The translations under genes were made by a program, and so were the position numbers. A stretch of 15,680 bases of DNA from Spyradocola sp034113365 (lineage in GTDB: Bacteria > Bacillota > Clostridia > Christensenellales > UBA1750). The stretch is from positions 1 through 15,680 of the forward strand of contig JAXEXP010000071.1 of the NCBI GenBank assembly GCA_034113365.1, in the 5' to 3' direction. Under the pieces are notes generated by a model. The model did no database searches. It worked only from the letters and a program-made list of their open reading frames with translations, and had not been told where the DNA came from. The first letter of the stretch is position 1. The number at the start of each line of letters is the position of its first letter. Of the stretch, positions 13,199-15,680 are shown one piece after another.

Positions 13199-14528
13199 GG
13201 AGCGCGTGCTGGATTTTGCGCAAAAGAGCGAGGCGACGTGCCGGCAGTACGACGGCATCGCGCCGCGGCTGTACGACGAGTACGGCGTGAACAAGGGCCT
13301 GCGCGACGAAAACGGCAACGGCGTGCTGGCGGGCCTGACCAACATCTCCAAGATCGTGTCCTCCCGCGTGGTGGACGGCAAAAAGACGCCCTGCGACGGC
13401 GAGCTGTGGTACCGCGGCTACCGCGTCGAGCAGCTGATCGGGGAGCTGGGCGAGCACGAGCTGGGCTTTGAGCGCATCGCCTACCTGCTGCTGATGGGCG
13501 AGCTGCCCAACGAGGCGGAGCAGCGCGAGTTTGCCCAGCTGATCGGCGAGTGCCGCACGCTGCCCACCAATTTTACCCGCGACGTCATCATGAAGGCGCC
13601 CAGCGACGATATCATGAACTCCATGACGCGCAGCATACTGACGCTGGCCTCCTACGACCGGGACGCCAAGGACCCCTCCGTGGCCAACTCGCTGCGCCAG
13701 TGTATCCAGTTGATCGGCGAATTCCCGCTGCTGGCGGTGTACGGCTACCACGCCTACAACTACTACGAGCGCATGGAGAGCATGGTCATCCACCGCCCCG
13801 ACCCCGCGCTGTCCACCGCCGAAAACCTGCTGATGATGCTGCGCCCCGACAAGCGCTACACCGCCACCGAGGCCAAGGTGCTGGACACCGCGCTCATCCT
13901 GCACATGGAGCACGGCGGCGGCAACAACTCCACCTTCACCACGCGCGTGGTCACCTCCTCGGGCTCGGACACCTATTCCACCATCGCCGCGGCGATGTCC
14001 TCGCTCAAGGGGCCCAAGCACGGCGGCGCCAACATCAAGGTGATGGAGATGATGGAGGACATCCGCGCCCACGTGCGCGACTGGGAGGACCGGGACGAGG
14101 TGGAGGCCTACCTTGAAAAGATCGTGGACCGCGAGGCCTTCGACCGCAAGGGCCTCATCTACGGCATGGGCCACGCGGTCTATTCGCTGTCCGACCCGCG
14201 CGAGCGCGTGTTCAAGGGCTACGTCCAGCAGCTGGCCGCCGAAAAGGGCCGCCAGCGCGACCTCGCGCTCTACGAGAGCATCGAGGAGCTGGCGCCCAGG
14301 GTCATCGCGCGCAAGCGCCGCATCTTCAAGGGCGTCAGCCCCAACGTGGACTTTTACAGCGGCTTCGTCTACGAGATGCTGGGCATCCCGCTGGAGCTGT
14401 ACACCGCGATGTTCGCCGTGGCGCGCATCGTGGGCTGGAGCGCCCACCGCATCGAGGAGCTGATCTGCATGGACAAGATCATCCGCCCCGCCTACATGAG
14501 CGTCATGGAGGAGAGGCTGCCCGGTTAG
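13185..14528 (+). CDS. Citrate synthase
   Basis: Condenses oxaloacetate and acetyl-CoA to citrate. In anaerobic Firmicutes it usually supplies 2-oxoglutarate for glutamate through a partial TCA branch. The 447-residue product carries the catalytic triad of the family: H243 in MEHGGGNNSTFTTRV, H279 in GPKHGGAN, and D337 in YSLSDPRERVF, plus VDFYSGFVYEMLGIP and the C-terminal ARIVGWSAHRIEE. The N-terminal region with ELWYRGYRVEQLI is complete, so the enzyme should be active. A 2-methylcitrate synthase activity cannot be excluded from sequence. Two starts (ATG 13185 and ATG 13191) both have good AAGGAGG/GGAG sites upstream. The longer is given. Its start overlaps the second MarR gene by 14 bases, so expression is tied to the regulators. 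The stop is TAG, with LysR 70 bases further on. Confidence 0.95.
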   Translation: MPMNEERVLDFAQKSEATCRQYDGIAPRLYDEYGVNKGLRDENGNGVLAGLTNISKIVSSRVVDGKKTPCDGELWYRGYRVEQLIGELGEHELGFERIAYLLLMGELPNEAEQREFAQLIGECRTLPTNFTRDVIMKAPSDDIMNSMTRSILTLASYDRDAKDPSVANSLRQCIQLIGEFPLLAVYGYHAYNYYERMESMVIHRPDPALSTAENLLMMLRPDKRYTATEAKVLDTALILHMEHGGGNNSTFTTRVVTSSGSDTYSTIAAAMSSLKGPKHGGANIKVMEMMEDIRAHVRDWEDRDEVEAYLEKIVDREAFDRKGLIYGMGHAVYSLSDPRERVFKGYVQQLAAEKGRQRDLALYESIEELAPRVIARKRRIFKGVSPNVDFYSGFVYEMLGIPLELYTAMFAVARIVGWSAHRIEELICMDKIIRPAYMSVMEERLPG

Positions 14529-14598
14529 CAAAACGCAAATGCCGCACAAACAAAATGAAGCAAAAAAACGCGCATCCGCGGGAAGGGAACCGATTTTG

Positions 14599-15522
14599 AT
14601 GTTCATGGCGCTGCAGTATTTCCTGATCATCGAGCAGGAGGGGAGCTTCTCGGCGGCCGCGCGCAGGCTGTTCGTGTCGCAGCAGTCGCTCAGCGAGAGC
14701 ATGAAGAAGCTGGAGGCCGAGGTGGGTGCGGAGCTGTTCGAGCGCAGACGGCCGCTGCAGCTGACGGAGGCGGGACACAGGTTTGCGGCGGGCGCGCGGC
14801 AGATATTGGCGGCGCGCGACGAGATGATGCGCGACATCGAGGCGCTGTCCGTGCGCCAGCGCGACCATTTGACGCTGGCCGTCTCCACCTTTCAGGCGCC
14901 GCCCTTCCTGCCCGAGCTGCTGCAGAGCTTCCTGGCCGAGCATCCGCAGATCGAGGTATCCGTCATCAAGCGGCAGGTGCGGGGCATCGCGCGGCACCTG
15001 GACGACGTGGACCTCTACTTCAGCTTCCTGCCGCTGGACCCCGAGCTGGAGCACATCCCGCTCATCGAGCAGGACAAGCTGGTGCTGGCGGTGCGGCGCG
15101 GACTGCTGGCGCAGCACTGTCCGCTGCCCCTGGAGGAGCTGGCGCAGCGCCTGTCGCGCAGCGGCGGGCTCAGGGAGCTGGAGACGCTGCCCTTCATCCT
15201 GCTGCACGACCGCAACGGCGACGAGATCGAGCTGACCAGCCAGCTGTTCCGGCTGGCGGGGTTCGCGCCGCAGGTGGGCTTTCGCTCGGACAACGGCGAG
15301 CTGAACCTGTCCATGTGCGTGCGCGGGCTGGGCGCGTGCATCGCGCCGGAGGACTGCCTGCGCCGCAGGCTGCACAAGCCGCTGCAGGAGGGCTACATGC
15401 TGCTGCTGCCCATCTGGACGCAGGAGCGCGTCTGCCTTGCGCTGAGCTATCCCAAGGGCCGCGAGCTGGGCGAAAAGGAGCGCTGCTTCATCCGGGCCGC
15501 GCGCAGGTTCCTCAATCCATAA
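14599..15522 (+). CDS. LysR-family transcriptional regulator
   Basis: A 307-residue LysR protein. The N-terminal helix-turn-helix (about 3-62) contains GSFSAAARRLFVSQQSLSESMKKLE and the family ending LFERRRPLQLTEAG. A linker helix (about 63-90) leads to the two-lobed effector domain beginning LTLAVSTFQAPPFLPELL and including GLGACIAPED near the end. ATG 14599 is chosen because the fold starts there and a GGGAAGGGA stretch lies about 10 bases upstream. The in-frame ATG at 14539 has no ribosome binding site and would add 20 non-family residues. It lies 70 bases after citrate synthase on the same strand with no convincing terminator or promoter between, so it may be read from the same message. 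LysR proteins often regulate a neighbouring gene, making citrate synthase a candidate target. The effector is unknown. Confidence 0.92.
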   Translation: MFMALQYFLIIEQEGSFSAAARRLFVSQQSLSESMKKLEAEVGAELFERRRPLQLTEAGHRFAAGARQILAARDEMMRDIEALSVRQRDHLTLAVSTFQAPPFLPELLQSFLAEHPQIEVSVIKRQVRGIARHLDDVDLYFSFLPLDPELEHIPLIEQDKLVLAVRRGLLAQHCPLPLEELAQRLSRSGGLRELETLPFILLHDRNGDEIELTSQLFRLAGFAPQVGFRSDNGELNLSMCVRGLGACIAPEDCLRRRLHKPLQEGYMLLLPIWTQERVCLALSYPKGRELGEKERCFIRAARRFLNP

Positions 15523-15538
15523 AATCTGTTGAATCGTC

Positions 15539-15564
15539 AAACCACAGGCAAAACCTGTGGTTTT
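15539..15564 (+). terminator. Rho-independent terminator after lysR
   Basis: A perfect 10-base stem AAACCACAGG (15539-15548) / CCTGTGGTTT (15554-15563) with loop CAAAA is followed by a short T-run. Because it begins with AAA it could also act from the other strand. Confidence 0.8.
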
Positions 15565-15566
15565 CA

Positions 15567-15660
15567 GCCTGTCAAAAAACAGGCATGTGCTCCCCGGGGA
15601 TGCATGAAGGGGCCGCAGCCCCTTCATCTTCAATCCGCAGGCGGGGGCGTGTACCCCGCC
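15567..15660. repeat. Cluster of hairpins and a palindrome downstream of the lysR terminator
   Basis: Four symmetric elements follow in close succession: GCCTGT/ACAGGC (15567-15572 with 15579-15584), the palindrome TCCCCGGGGA (15591-15600), a perfect 10-base stem ATGAAGGGGC/GCCCCTTCAT with a four-base CGCA loop (15604-15627), and GGCGGGG/CCCCGCC (15640-15646 with 15654-15660). No coding frame is evident. It may be an intergenic repeat of REP type or a structured RNA. The window ends 20 bases later, so the far boundary is not visible. Confidence 0.65.
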
Positions 15661-15680
15661 GAGGAGCGATTTTCTGTACG

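Noticed and set aside
13065..14888. A 600-codon open frame on the minus strand opposite citrate synthase
   Set aside because: It is antisense to a well-supported enzyme with catalytic residues, has low-complexity Ala/Val/His/Arg-rich composition, and no ribosome binding site. It is an artefact of high GC at third codon positions.
1..15680. tRNA, rRNA, insertion sequences, phage or restriction/defence genes
   Set aside because: I saw no tRNA-like cloverleaf, no rRNA sequence, no transposase or integrase motif and no terminal inverted repeats with target duplications in either strand.

Overview
The window looks like a chromosomal segment of a high-GC anaerobic Firmicute, most likely a gut Clostridia lineage (Oscillospiraceae or Christensenellales type). 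This is inferred from strong AAGGAGG-type ribosome binding sites, the style of the hybrid sensor kinases (SNMSHDIRTPMNAVIGF / NNMSHDIRTPMNAIIGF), lipoprotein solute-binding proteins with a lipobox, NanE and ROK-kinase sugar genes, and a clostridial-type citrate synthase. No species assignment is possible from the sequence alone.

Layout. (1) Positions 1-261 (+) hold the 5' part of a DUF4180-like gene, visibly more AT-rich than the rest, that loses family similarity after about 50 codons. (2) Positions 290-8906 (-) hold two tandem modules in transcription order SBP2 -> hybrid kinase 2 -> SBP1 -> hybrid kinase 1. Each module pairs an extracellular solute-binding lipoprotein with a membrane hybrid histidine kinase. 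There are no ABC permease genes and no DNA-binding response regulator nearby, so the binding proteins probably act as ligand receptors for the kinases. SBP1 carries one in-frame amber codon and is a pseudogene or a full-length gene with a point error. Its C-terminus resembles the substrate-binding domain of 5'-nucleotidases, an unusual fusion. (3) Positions 9163-10794 (-) hold nanE and a ROK sugar kinase, an amino-sugar catabolic pair. (4) Divergent from nanE is a mannonate dehydratase (UxuA-like) gene at 10963-12036 (+), with well-formed promoters on both sides of the shared intergenic region and a terminator behind it. (5) Positions 12240-14528 (+) form a tightly overlapping operon of two MarR-type regulators and citrate synthase, with a promoter and a palindromic operator-like site in front. 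(6) A LysR regulator follows at 14599-15522 (+), then about 120 bases packed with hairpins, the first a likely terminator.

The most interesting structure is between the genes. Immediately downstream of the ROK kinase (9030-9155) and of hybrid kinase 2 (4707-4772) lie short decayed 3' tails of paralogous genes: a second ROK C-terminus and a second kinase receiver-domain C-terminus. In both cases the predicted promoter of the next SBP-kinase module uses a -35 box inside that tail. This suggests the sensory modules were shuffled by recombination and carried the tail of their former upstream neighbour, and its embedded promoter, with them.

Working hypothesis: a sensory island with two solute-binding-protein/hybrid-kinase receptors lies beside amino-sugar and uronate catabolic genes that it may help control. 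The control link is inference only.
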